In this document: positions 27,991-35,240 of the stretch, piece after piece | Layout of the letters: each line of letters starts with the position of its first letter | Position numbering within the stretch: the stretch's first letter is position 1 | Source: Modestobacter altitudinis | GTDB taxonomy: Bacteria; Actinomycetota; Actinomycetes; Mycobacteriales; Geodermatophilaceae | Direction: 5' to 3' | Length of the DNA stretch: 37,689 nucleotides | Assembly (NCBI RefSeq): GCF_005930475.1 | Contig: NZ_SJEW01000048.1 | Coordinates: 1 to 37,689 of the forward strand | Translations under genes and position numbers: made by a program | Notes under the pieces: generated by a model | What the model saw: only the letters and a program-made list of their open reading frames with translations | Databases searched by the model: none | Told to the model about the DNA's origin: nothing

Positions 27991-29172
27991 TCACAGCAGC
28001 GGGGCGGGCCGCCCGTAGAGGTGCCCCTGGGCGAACTCCACGCCCAGCTCGCGCAGCGTGGCCGCCTCGGCGGCCTCCTCGACCCCCTCGGCCACCAGCC
28101 GGGCGCCGGTGGCCGCGGCGAAGCCCACCATGGCCGCCACCAGCGCCCGCCGGGCCAGGTCGGTGTGCACACCGGCGACGAGGGCGATGTCCAGCTTGAT
28201 GACGTCGGGCTGGAGCCGCAGCACGTGCCGCAGGCTGGCGTACCCGGCACCGGCGTCGTCGACGGCCAGCAGGACGCCCGCCGCCCGGAGGACCCCGAGG
28301 ACGGCCACCAGGGCGTCGTAGTCCTCGACCGGGCTGTGCTCGGTCACCTCGACCCCGAGGTCGAGGTGCCGGTGGGCGAGCAGCAGCTCGGTCACCGACG
28401 GGCGGAGCAGGGCCTGCGGGGAGAGGTTGACGCCCAGCGGACGACCGGCCGGGAGGCGGGGCGCCACCGCCAGCGCCGCCCGGGCGGCCAGCTCCTCCAG
28501 CTCACCCCCGAGCCCGGCGAGCGCCGCGTCGCTGAACAGCTCGGCGGGCCCGCCCGCCACGTCGGGGAACCGGGCGAGCGCCTCGTAGGCGACGGTCGCG
28601 CCGGTGGCCAGTTCGACGACCGGCTGGACGTGGGTGACCACCGCGCCCTCGGCCAGCACCGCGCGCACCCGCTCGCCGGGGTCGGCGGGGGGCGGGGGTG
28701 CCGGTTCCGCGAGCCGGTCGCTGATCAGGTCGGCGAGCAGCTCCAGCGTCCGGGAGGCCGCGCCGTCCAGCTGGGCGCCGTCGTCCCGGCTGAGGCAGCA
28801 GAGCATCCCGATCGGCCGGCCGTCCGGTGCCCGGACCGGCGCGCCCACGTAGGACCCGATGCCGAGCTCAGCGGTGACCGGCAGGTCGCGGGTGCGGGGG
28901 TTGCGGCGGGCGGCGGTGACCACCGGCGGCAGCTGGCCGCTGAGCACCCGGACGCAGTAGGAGCCCTCCAGCGAGGGCTCCATGCCCTCGCGCACGTGCA
29001 TGGCGTCGAGCTCGCCGCTCGCCGCCCGGATCCGCTGGGTGCCCTCGGCGAACGTCGACATCCAGGCCACCTCCATGCCCAGCCTGGTGCGGGCCGAGTC
29101 GAGGACGCGGTGCAGCCAGGTCGGGGAGAGGGTGATGGACGGCGGAGCGGAGGACGGCGGGATCCCGTTCAC
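27991..29172 (-). CDS. GAF-EAL cyclic-di-GMP phosphodiesterase
   Basis: A 393-aa cytoplasmic protein. Residues about 15-160 form a GAF sensor domain (VLDSARTRLGMEVAWMSTF, GSYVGAPVRAPDGRPIGMLC). Residues about 175-390 form an EAL domain. All catalytic motifs are visible: YEALARF, GVNLSP, VEVTEH, VDDAGAGYASLRH (the usual DDFG has Ala for Phe), IKLD, EGVEE and FAQGHLYGRP. It should therefore hydrolyse c-di-GMP. There is no GGDEF domain and no membrane segment. The GAF ligand is unknown. GTG 29172 has no ribosome binding site, but a GACAAT box lies 6 bases upstream. It is followed by the oxidoreductase gene on the same strand. Confidence 0.92.
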   Translation of the reverse strand: MNGIPPSSAPPSITLSPTWLHRVLDSARTRLGMEVAWMSTFAEGTQRIRAASGELDAMHVREGMEPSLEGSYCVRVLSGQLPPVVTAARRNPRTRDLPVTAELGIGSYVGAPVRAPDGRPIGMLCCLSRDDGAQLDGAASRTLELLADLISDRLAEPAPPPPADPGERVRAVLAEGAVVTHVQPVVELATGATVAYEALARFPDVAGGPAELFSDAALAGLGGELEELAARAALAVAPRLPAGRPLGVNLSPQALLRPSVTELLLAHRHLDLGVEVTEHSPVEDYDALVAVLGVLRAAGVLLAVDDAGAGYASLRHVLRLQPDVIKLDIALVAGVHTDLARRALVAAMVGFAAATGARLVAEGVEEAAEAATLRELGVEFAQGHLYGRPAPLL

Positions 29173-29178
29173 GCCGGG

Positions 29179-29184
29179 ATTGTC
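29179..29184 (-). promoter_or_regulatory. Possible leaderless -10 element for the GAF-EAL gene
   Basis: GACAAT on the minus strand keeps the conserved A and T of TANNNT and ends 6 bases before GTG 29172. The first base deviates, so this is weaker than the boxes at 25166 or 17. Confidence 0.3.
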
Positions 29185-29238
29185 GCCCAGCCGGGGCCGC
29201 AGCGGAACGTCTGCGACCAGATGTCGCCGCGGCGGCCC

Positions 29239-29985
29239 TCAGCTCCCGGTGGACCACCGCTGCGGCGGACCGAAGCGGACCGCCACGCCGTCCGAGAAGA
29301 GCACGCTGTCCGGCGCCCCGGTGACCGAGGGCAGGCCGGCCGCGGCCAGCAGCGACTCGTCGAGGGTGAGCAGCTCGGCGCGGTGCAGCGGCCACTCCGC
29401 GTGCTCGTTGGGCCAGTAGACCGGGCCTCGTCGGCCGGGGCGGTGCAGTCCCCAGCGGGCGGTCAGGAACGTCCCGAGGGGGTCGCCCGGGGGCAGCTGC
29501 TCGCCGACCCGCACGTCGATCCGGCTGTGCGCGCCGCGGGGCCCGGGCCAGCGCCGGGTGGAGGTGTAGCCGAGCCGGTCGCCGTCCCGGGTGACCCGCA
29601 TGCCGGCCCACGTGTAGGGCAGCCGCGCGACCCAGCGGGCGGCGAGCACCGGCAGCAGCCGGGAGGCCTCCAGCGACCGGAAGACGACGCCCCGCCGGCC
29701 CTGCTCGTCGACGGAGTACAGCCGCACGTTCGTCTCCGGGAACGACCCGAGCCAGGGCAGACCGGGGGCTCCGAAGAAGCCGATCCGCCGCATCCGGAAG
29801 GGGATCAGGCCGACGTGGGTGACACCGTCGAGGAGGTCGGGTGTGGTGCCCGGTGGGAGCAGGGGTGCCACCACCGCGGGGTCCACGGCCCAGTGGAGGA
29901 AGGTCAGGTCCCGCCACTGCTGGGTGAAGACGGTGCGCCCCACCGGCCGCGGGGCGGTCGCGGTCAGGGGCTCGGGAGCGGTCAC
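29239..29985 (-). CDS. DUF2071 family protein (YqjF-like)
   Basis: A 248-aa soluble protein. The opening QQWRDLTFLHWAVDPAVVAPLLPPGTTPDLLDG and the stretch GLIPFRMRRIGFFGAP, then SFPETNVRLY, are characteristic of DUF2071 (acetoacetate-decarboxylase-like fold). The later segment LGTFLTARWGLH and EHAEWPLHRAEL also fit. Enzymatic function is unknown. GTG 29985 is chosen because family similarity begins there; a CACACT box lies 6 bases upstream. It is divergent from the enoyl-CoA hydratase gene, with 62 bases between starts. Confidence 0.88.
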   Translation of the reverse strand: MTAPEPLTATAPRPVGRTVFTQQWRDLTFLHWAVDPAVVAPLLPPGTTPDLLDGVTHVGLIPFRMRRIGFFGAPGLPWLGSFPETNVRLYSVDEQGRRGVVFRSLEASRLLPVLAARWVARLPYTWAGMRVTRDGDRLGYTSTRRWPGPRGAHSRIDVRVGEQLPPGDPLGTFLTARWGLHRPGRRGPVYWPNEHAEWPLHRAELLTLDESLLAAAGLPSVTGAPDSVLFSDGVAVRFGPPQRWSTGS

Positions 29986-29991
29986 CTGACC

Positions 29992-29997
29992 AGTGTG
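29992..29997 (-). promoter_or_regulatory. Possible leaderless -10 element for the DUF2071 gene
   Basis: CACACT on the minus strand resembles TANNNT with one change and ends 6 bases before GTG 29985. Low-confidence call made because the spacing repeats that seen before other genes. Confidence 0.3.
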
Positions 29998-30047
29998 GCT
30001 CCCGCCCGGGCGTTGCCCGCCGGGCGGCGACGTGGTGGGGTCGCGGC

Positions 30048-30821
30048 ATGACCAGCGACGGCGCACCGCGGACCGAGCGGGACGGCGACACTCTCCGCCT
30101 CACCATGACGAGGGGACCCAAGCGCAACGCGCTGTCCCGGGAGCACCTGACCCAGCTGCTGGCTGCCGTCACCGCGGCCGGGGAGAGCGACGCCACCGGG
30201 ATCGTGCTGGCGGGGGAGGGCCCGGTGTTCAGCGCGGGGCACGACTTCGCCGACGTGGCCGGCCGGCCGGTCACCGAGGTGCGCAGCCTGCTGGCGCTGT
30301 GCACCGAGCTGATGGAGACGCTCCAGTCGGTGCCGCAGGTGGTGGTCGCCCGGGTGCACGCGCTGGCGACGGCGGCGGGATGCCAGCTGGTGGCCTCCTG
30401 CGACCTCGCCGTGGCCGCCGAGTCGGCCGGCTTCGCCGCGCCCGGCGGCAAGGGCGGCTGGTTCTGCCACACCCCGATGGTCGCCATCGCCCGCAACGTC
30501 GGCCGCAAGCGGGCGATGGAGCTGGCGCTCACCGGTGACGTCATCGACGCCCGGACGGCGCTGGACTGGGGCCTGGTGAACCGGGTCGTCCCCGACGACG
30601 AGCTGGACGACGCCGTCGCGGACCTGATGGCCCGGGCGACCCGGGGCTCGCGGGCGAGCAAGGCGTGGGGCAAGACGACGATGTACGCGCAGCTCGACCG
30701 CCCCGAGCGCGACGCCTACGGGGTGGCGGTGGAGGTGATGGCCTCGGCCAGCCAGCTGCCGGGCGCGGTCGAGGGCATGACGTCGTTCCTGGAGAAGCGC
30801 CGGCCGGTCTGGACCGACTGA
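30048..30821 (+). CDS. Enoyl-CoA hydratase/isomerase family protein (ECHDC3-like)
   Basis: Crotonase-fold protein of 257 aa. [14 protein letters not shown] and [15 protein letters not shown] form the first half of the CoA/oxyanion site, and [21 protein letters not shown] the second. The stretch [33 protein letters not shown] matches the ECHDC3-type subgroup more than classical enoyl-CoA hydratase. The usual catalytic glutamates of the rat enzyme are not obvious: the segment reads AAGCQL where Glu144 is expected. Hydratase activity is therefore uncertain. ATG 30048 gives the family length. Confidence 0.88.
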   Translation: MTSDGAPRTERDGDTLRLTMTRGPKRNALSREHLTQLLAAVTAAGESDATGIVLAGEGPVFSAGHDFADVAGRPVTEVRSLLALCTELMETLQSVPQVVVARVHALATAAGCQLVASCDLAVAAESAGFAAPGGKGGWFCHTPMVAIARNVGRKRAMELALTGDVIDARTALDWGLVNRVVPDDELDDAVADLMARATRGSRASKAWGKTTMYAQLDRPERDAYGVAVEVMASASQLPGAVEGMTSFLEKRRPVWTD

Positions 30822-30877
30822 CGGAGGACCCCGTCGGCGCAGCCCGACGCGCCGGTGGCCACCGCGGTCCCACCCGG

Positions 30878-30883
30878 TAGCGT
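30878..30883 (+). promoter_or_regulatory. -10 element of nucS
   Basis: TAGCGT ends 8 bases before GTG 30892, predicting a leaderless nucS mRNA. A 6-bp hairpin (CGTCGG/CCGACG, 30832-30849) upstream may end the preceding transcript. Confidence 0.45.
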
Positions 30884-30891
30884 CGCCGTCC

Positions 30892-31563
30892 GTGCGTCTG
30901 GTCATCGCCCGCTGCTCCGTGGACTACATCGGACGGCTCACCGCTCATCTCCCGCTCGCCACCCGGCTGCTGCTGGTCAAGGCCGACGGCTCGGTGTCCG
31001 TCCACGCCGACGACCGTGCCTACAAGCCGTTGAACTGGATGAGCCCGCCGTGCTCCCTGAAGGAGGAGCTGGTGGACGGCGCCGGCACCTGGACGGTGAC
31101 CAACAAGGCCGGCGAGCAGCTCGTCATCACCATCGAGTCGGTGGAGCACGACCACCGGCACGACCTGGGCGTCGACCCCGGTCTGCAGAAGGACGGCGTG
31201 GAGGCCGAGCTGCAGCGCCTGCTGGCGCTGCACGTGGAGACCTTCGGCGAGGGCTGGTCGCTGGTGCGCCGGGAGTTCCCGACCGCGATCGGCCCGGTCG
31301 ACCTGCTCTGCCGGGACGCCGCCGGCGCATGCGTTGCCGTGGAGATCAAGCGCCGCGGGGAGATCGACGGCGTCGAGCAACTGACCCGGTACCTGGAGCT
31401 GCTCAACCGCGACCCGCTGCTGTCGCCGGTCAAGGGCGTGTTCGCCGCGCAGGAGATCAAGCCGCAGGCCCGGGTGCTCGCCGCCGACCGGGGCATCGAG
31501 TGCGTGACCGTCGACTACGCCGTCCTCAAGGGCACCGACGACCCCTCGGCCCGCCTCTTCTGA
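30892..31563 (+). CDS. nucS: Mismatch-specific endonuclease NucS (EndoMS)
   Basis: Endonuclease that cuts both strands at mismatches and carries out non-canonical mismatch repair in actinobacteria that lack MutS/MutL. It is 223 aa, the normal length. The N-terminal DNA-binding domain opens [19 protein letters not shown] and includes [16 protein letters not shown]. The C-terminal RecB-like nuclease carries GPVDLLCRD and the catalytic [20 protein letters not shown] (E151, K153). The last residues, SARLF, resemble a beta-clamp-binding tail. GTG 30892 fits the leaderless box. A hairpin follows 1 base after the stop. Confidence 0.95.
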   Translation: MRLVIARCSVDYIGRLTAHLPLATRLLLVKADGSVSVHADDRAYKPLNWMSPPCSLKEELVDGAGTWTVTNKAGEQLVITIESVEHDHRHDLGVDPGLQKDGVEAELQRLLALHVETFGEGWSLVRREFPTAIGPVDLLCRDAAGACVAVEIKRRGEIDGVEQLTRYLELLNRDPLLSPVKGVFAAQEIKPQARVLAADRGIECVTVDYAVLKGTDDPSARLF

Positions 31564-31564
31564 C

Positions 31565-31589
31565 GCAGGGCGCTCCTGCGCCGCCCTGC
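31565..31589 (+). terminator. Hairpin after nucS
   Basis: GCAGGGCG (31565-31572) and CGCCCTGC (31582-31589) form a perfect 8-bp stem with a 9-base loop immediately after the nucS stop. There is no T-run. Confidence 0.55.
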
Positions 31590-31628
31590 AGCGGGGCCGG
31601 GGTCAGCGGGGGATGGGAGACTGCGCGC

Positions 31629-33332
31629 GTGGCCAGAGAACTGAGCGAGGTCGGCGTCGTGGGGCTGGGCACCATGGGTGCCGGCATCGCCGAGGTGCTC
31701 GCCCGGGCCGGGTTGTCCGTGACGGCCGTCGACGTCAGCGACGACGCGGTGGAGCGCGGCCGGGGCCACCTCGAGCGGTCCACCGGCAAGGCGGTGGCCC
31801 GCGGCAGGCTGGCGGCCGCCGAGCGCGACGAGGTCCTCGCCCGCATCCGCTTCTCCACCGACATGGCGGACCTCGCGGTCGCCGAGCTCGTGGTCGAGGC
31901 GATCCCGGAGCGGATGGAGCTCAAGGCCCGGGTGCTCACGGCGCTGGACGCCATCTGCCCGCCAGACACCATCCTGGCCACCAACACCTCGAGCCTGTCG
32001 GTCACCGAGCTGTCGGTCACCACCGGCCGCCCCGGCAAGGTCATCGGGATGCACTTCTTCAACCCGGCGCCGGTGATGAAGCTGGTCGAGATCGTCCGCA
32101 CGGTGGTCACCGAGCCCTCCGTGGTGGACGACGTCGAGGCGCTCGCCGCCCGGCTGGGCAAGGTCGGCGTCACCATCGGCGACAAGGCCGGTTTCATCGC
32201 CAACGCGCTGCTGTTCGGCTACCTCAACCACGCCGCGTCGATGGTCGAGGACCGCTACGCCAGCCGCGAGGACGTCGACGCGGCGATGCAGCTGGGCTGC
32301 GGCCTGCCGATGGGCCCGCTCGCGCTGCTGGACCTGATCGGCATCGACACCGCCCACCAGATCCTCGTGACGATGCACCAGGAGTCGGGCAACCGGCTGC
32401 ACGCCCCCAGCCCGGTGATCAGGCAGCTGATGACCGCGGGGCTGCTCGGCCGCAAGTCCGGCCGCGGCTTCTACACCTACGCCGGCCGCGACTCCGCCGA
32501 GGTCGTGCCCGACGCGCAGACCCCCGCCGCCGGTGACGTCACCGCGGGCGCCCGTCCCGTCCAGCGGGTCGTCGTCGTCGGCGCGACGGCCGAGGCGGCC
32601 GACGCACTGCTCGCGGGGCTCCCGGACGGCGGTCGCGACGTCCCGGTGCTGCTGGCCCAGCGGGTGCCGGAGGGCGGGCGCGGGGTGCGCTGGACCGGGG
32701 AGGTCGACGAGCTGGCCGACGCCGAGCTGGTGCTGGTGGCCGGGGCCGAGGAGCCGGAGCTGGCGCGCGACGTCTTCGCCGCGGTGGGGGAGGCGACCGG
32801 CGCCGGCGCGGTGCTGGCGACGACGTCGGCCACGCCCCCGGTCGTGATCTGCGCGGCGGCCAGCGGTCGGCCCGCCGACGTGATCGGACTGCACCAGGCC
32901 GGCCGGACCAGCACGGCCACCCTGGTCGAGGTCGTGTCCTCGGTGTCGACGCGACCTGATGCCGCAGCGACCGGGCACGCGTTCTGCGCAGCCCTCGGGG
33001 TGCCGACCGTCAGCAGTCCCGACCGGGCCGGCCACGTCGTCGACGCGCTGCTGTTCCCCTACCTCAACGACGCAGTGCGGATGCTCGAGGCGCACTACGC
33101 GACCGCGGACGACATCGACGCGGCGATGGAGCTCGGCTGCGGCTACCCGATGGGCCCCTTCGCGCTGCTCGACGCGGTCGGCCTGGACGTCGCGCTGGCC
33201 GTCGAGCGGGAGCTCTACGCCGAGTCCCGGGAGCCCGGGCTGGCCCCGGCGCCGCTGCTCGGCCAGCTGGTCACCGCCGGCCGCCTCGGCCGCACGGCCG
33301 GTCGCGGGTTCCGCGACCACCCGAGCCGGTAG
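31629..33332 (+). CDS. 3-hydroxyacyl-CoA dehydrogenase with duplicated C-terminal domain
   Basis: NAD-dependent enzyme that oxidises 3-hydroxyacyl-CoA (for example 3-hydroxybutyryl-CoA), in fatty acid or phenylacetate breakdown. It is 567 aa, about twice the usual 285. The first half is a complete enzyme: GLGTMG at 12-17, catalytic H142 in GMHFFNPAPVMKL, NTSSLSVTEL, and a C-domain with LGCGLPMGPLALLDLIGID. The second half starts near residue 310 with a degenerate Rossmann region lacking GxGxxG. It ends in a good second C-domain (about 470-567, LGCGYPMGPFALLDAVGLD). This layout is known from actinobacterial relatives. GTG 31629 has GGGAG 9 bases upstream. Confidence 0.92.
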   Translation: MARELSEVGVVGLGTMGAGIAEVLARAGLSVTAVDVSDDAVERGRGHLERSTGKAVARGRLAAAERDEVLARIRFSTDMADLAVAELVVEAIPERMELKARVLTALDAICPPDTILATNTSSLSVTELSVTTGRPGKVIGMHFFNPAPVMKLVEIVRTVVTEPSVVDDVEALAARLGKVGVTIGDKAGFIANALLFGYLNHAASMVEDRYASREDVDAAMQLGCGLPMGPLALLDLIGIDTAHQILVTMHQESGNRLHAPSPVIRQLMTAGLLGRKSGRGFYTYAGRDSAEVVPDAQTPAAGDVTAGARPVQRVVVVGATAEAADALLAGLPDGGRDVPVLLAQRVPEGGRGVRWTGEVDELADAELVLVAGAEEPELARDVFAAVGEATGAGAVLATTSATPPVVICAAASGRPADVIGLHQAGRTSTATLVEVVSSVSTRPDAAATGHAFCAALGVPTVSSPDRAGHVVDALLFPYLNDAVRMLEAHYATADDIDAAMELGCGYPMGPFALLDAVGLDVALAVERELYAESREPGLAPAPLLGQLVTAGRLGRTAGRGFRDHPSR

Positions 33333-33335
33333 GTC

Positions 33336-33641
33336 GTGGGGCGCCGAGGCGGCTCCCGCCGGGGCCGGACCGGTCCGCCGCCGGCCCGGCGGGCGGCCCA
33401 GCCGGTCGAGGAGGCCGCGGACGGCGACTGGGTGGTGCGCCCGCTCACTGGCGCGGCCACCGACAAGACCTACCGGTGCCCGGGCTGCGACCAGGAGATC
33501 CGGCCCGGGACGCCGCACGTGGTGACCTGGCCGGCCTACACCCGGGACTCCGACCTCGACCCCTGGGACACCGAGTCGGCCACCGACTGGCGACGGCACT
33601 GGCACACCGCCTGCTGGCGCGCCCGCGGCACACGTCACTGA
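33336..33641 (+). CDS. Small Cys/His-motif protein, function unknown
   Basis: A 101-aa protein that starts 3 bases after the dehydrogenase stop. A basic disordered N-terminus ([11 protein letters not shown]) is followed by a compact domain with YRCPGCDQEIRPGTPHVV and HWHTACWRARG, a C-x2-C plus H-x3-C pattern that could bind zinc like an HNH/treble-clef fold. Similar small actinobacterial proteins are often labelled ATP/GTP-binding without proof, and no P-loop is present here. Its last 7 bases overlap the end of the convergent sortase gene. Confidence 0.7.
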   Translation: MGRRGGSRRGRTGPPPARRAAQPVEEAADGDWVVRPLTGAATDKTYRCPGCDQEIRPGTPHVVTWPAYTRDSDLDPWDTESATDWRRHWHTACWRARGTRH

Positions 33642-34285
33642 AGGCGGGCGTACACCACCACGTTGTCGGTGTAGCTGCGGCGGGAGCGGTCGAACGCGCC
33701 TCCGCAGGTGATCAGCCGGAGCTCCGGGCCGGCCGTGGGGCCGTAGACCTCGGCGGTGGCGAAGTCGGTCTTGGGATAGGCGGCCACCCGGGTCACGCGG
33801 AAGGTGTGCGCCTGCCCGTCGCCGTCGGTGACCACCACCCGGTCCCCGGGCGCGAGGTCCTCGAGCCGGGAGAACACCGCCGGGCCGCTGCGGTCGTCGA
33901 CGTGCCCGGCCAGCACCGCCGGGCCGACCTCGCCGGGGACCGGGCCGGCGGTGAACCAGCCGGCCTGCGAGTAGTCAGCGGGCGGGACCAGCGCTCCGGT
34001 CGCGTCGACACCGATGCCGGTCAGCGCGCTGTCGACCCCGATCGCCGGGATCGTCACCCGCACCGGTGCGGCCACCGTCCGCGCCGCCGGTGCGGCGACC
34101 ACGACCGGTGCCGGCGGGTCGGTGCCGACCGGTGCCCGGGCGCTGGACGACGGTGCCCCGGGGGCTGACAGCGCCAGGGCCACGGCCGTCACCGCGACCA
34201 CGACGAGGGACCAGCGGAGCCCGGTGAGCGACCGACGGGACCGCCGGTGGTGCCGGCCGGCGGTGCGGCCGGGCAGCGGGCGCAC
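33635..34285 (-). CDS. Class F sortase
   Basis: Membrane-anchored transpeptidase, 216 aa. A basic start (RHHRRSRR) leads into a membrane helix (about residues 24-41), then a Pro/Ala-rich linker and the sortase barrel. The catalytic triad is H128 in VLAGHVDD, C194 in LRLITCGG, and an Arg at 200-203 in FDRSRRSYTDNVVVYA. VRVTIPAIGVDSALTGIGVD and LVPPADYSQAGWF are typical of class F. GTG 34285 lies 11 bases after the stop of the DUF4397 gene, with no clear ribosome binding site, so it is probably coupled. The neighbouring DUF4397 protein is its likely substrate. Confidence 0.93.
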   Translation of the reverse strand: MRPLPGRTAGRHHRRSRRSLTGLRWSLVVVAVTAVALALSAPGAPSSSARAPVGTDPPAPVVVAAPAARTVAAPVRVTIPAIGVDSALTGIGVDATGALVPPADYSQAGWFTAGPVPGEVGPAVLAGHVDDRSGPAVFSRLEDLAPGDRVVVTDGDGQAHTFRVTRVAAYPKTDFATAEVYGPTAGPELRLITCGGAFDRSRRSYTDNVVVYARLQ

Positions 34286-34296
34286 CCGGGGGCCGA

Positions 34297-35166
34297 TCAG
34301 GAGGCGGCGTGCCGCGCCGGGCGCCCCCGGCGAGGCAGCCGCACCCGGGACGTCAGCAGCAGCGCCAGCACGGCCAGCGCGGCGACCGCGAGCCGGCCCG
34401 CGGGCAGTCCGGCGTCCGTCGCCGTCCCGCCGGCACCGGCCTCCACCCCACCGACCGGGACGACGCCCGGGCTGGCCGCGTCCAGCGCGGCGGTGACGGT
34501 CAGCCCGCCGCCGCTGCGGTCGAGGACGACGACCGTGTAGACCGAGCCCGCGTCCAGCGTGACCGGCAGGTCGGTCGGCGCGGCGGAGCTGGGGGTGACG
34601 GTCAGGGTGCCGGCGCCGCCGGGCACGTCGACGTAGTCGGTGTTGCGGGCGAACTCGAGCCCCTGGGCCAGGGTGCTGGTGCCGTCCAGGGCCAGCTCCA
34701 GGGGCGAGCCGGTCGCCGCGGCGTTGATCACCCGGGCCCGGGACCGGCCCGACGGCGGGAGCGTCAGGTCATCGGTGAGCACGGCGAAGCCCAGGTCGGC
34801 GAACAGGCCGACGCCGGCGATCGTGATCGCCTGGCCGGCGGCGACCGTCACGGTCGTGGCCAGCGCCGGTGGGGTGTCCGCCGCGGCGCCGGCCTTGCGG
34901 GCGCTCACCGTGTAGGTCCCGGCCGGCACGGCCTGGTACGGGGAGACGTCGCCGTAGCTCACCGCAGGCAGGACCACGCCGACGTCGGGGTCGGACACCG
35001 AGTCGATGTAGGCGTCCACCGACGGGGTGTCCGGGGACAGGTGCATCATCCGCAGCAGCCCGGTGTCGCTCGAGGCGGCGGGCGCCGCCGCCGCGGCCGG
35101 CAGCCCGAGCGCGCACAGCCCCGCCACGAGCAGGGCGAGCAGCGGCCCTCGGGTCGGCCGGGACAT
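34297..35166 (-). CDS. Secreted DUF4397 protein with sortase-substrate-like C-terminus
   Basis: A 289-aa exported protein. A signal peptide (GPLLALLVAGLCALGLPAAA) is cut near residue 30. The DUF4397 domain follows: LLRMMHLSPDTPSVDAYIDS, VSYGDVSPYQAVPAGTYTV, ADLGFAVLTDDLTLPPSGRS, RARVINAAATGSPLELALDG. The C-terminus has a hydrophobic helix ([15 protein letters not shown]) and a basic tail ([13 protein letters not shown]). That is the layout of a cell-wall sorting signal, but the motif in front reads AGLPAGR and not LPxTG. ATG 35166 has GAGGAG just upstream. An earlier ATG at 35244 overlaps the stop of the upstream gene (ATGA) and would add 26 residues before the signal peptide. Confidence 0.88.
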   Translation of the reverse strand: MSRPTRGPLLALLVAGLCALGLPAAAAAPAASSDTGLLRMMHLSPDTPSVDAYIDSVSDPDVGVVLPAVSYGDVSPYQAVPAGTYTVSARKAGAAADTPPALATTVTVAAGQAITIAGVGLFADLGFAVLTDDLTLPPSGRSRARVINAAATGSPLELALDGTSTLAQGLEFARNTDYVDVPGGAGTLTVTPSSAAPTDLPVTLDAGSVYTVVVLDRSGGGLTVTAALDAASPGVVPVGGVEAGAGGTATDAGLPAGRLAVAALAVLALLLTSRVRLPRRGRPARHAAS

Positions 35167-35240
35167 GAGGCTCCTCGCGGGTCGCTGCTTCACAGTGCGG
35201 GTGTACTCGATCACGGGCTGTACCGCATCCCCAGCGTCGC

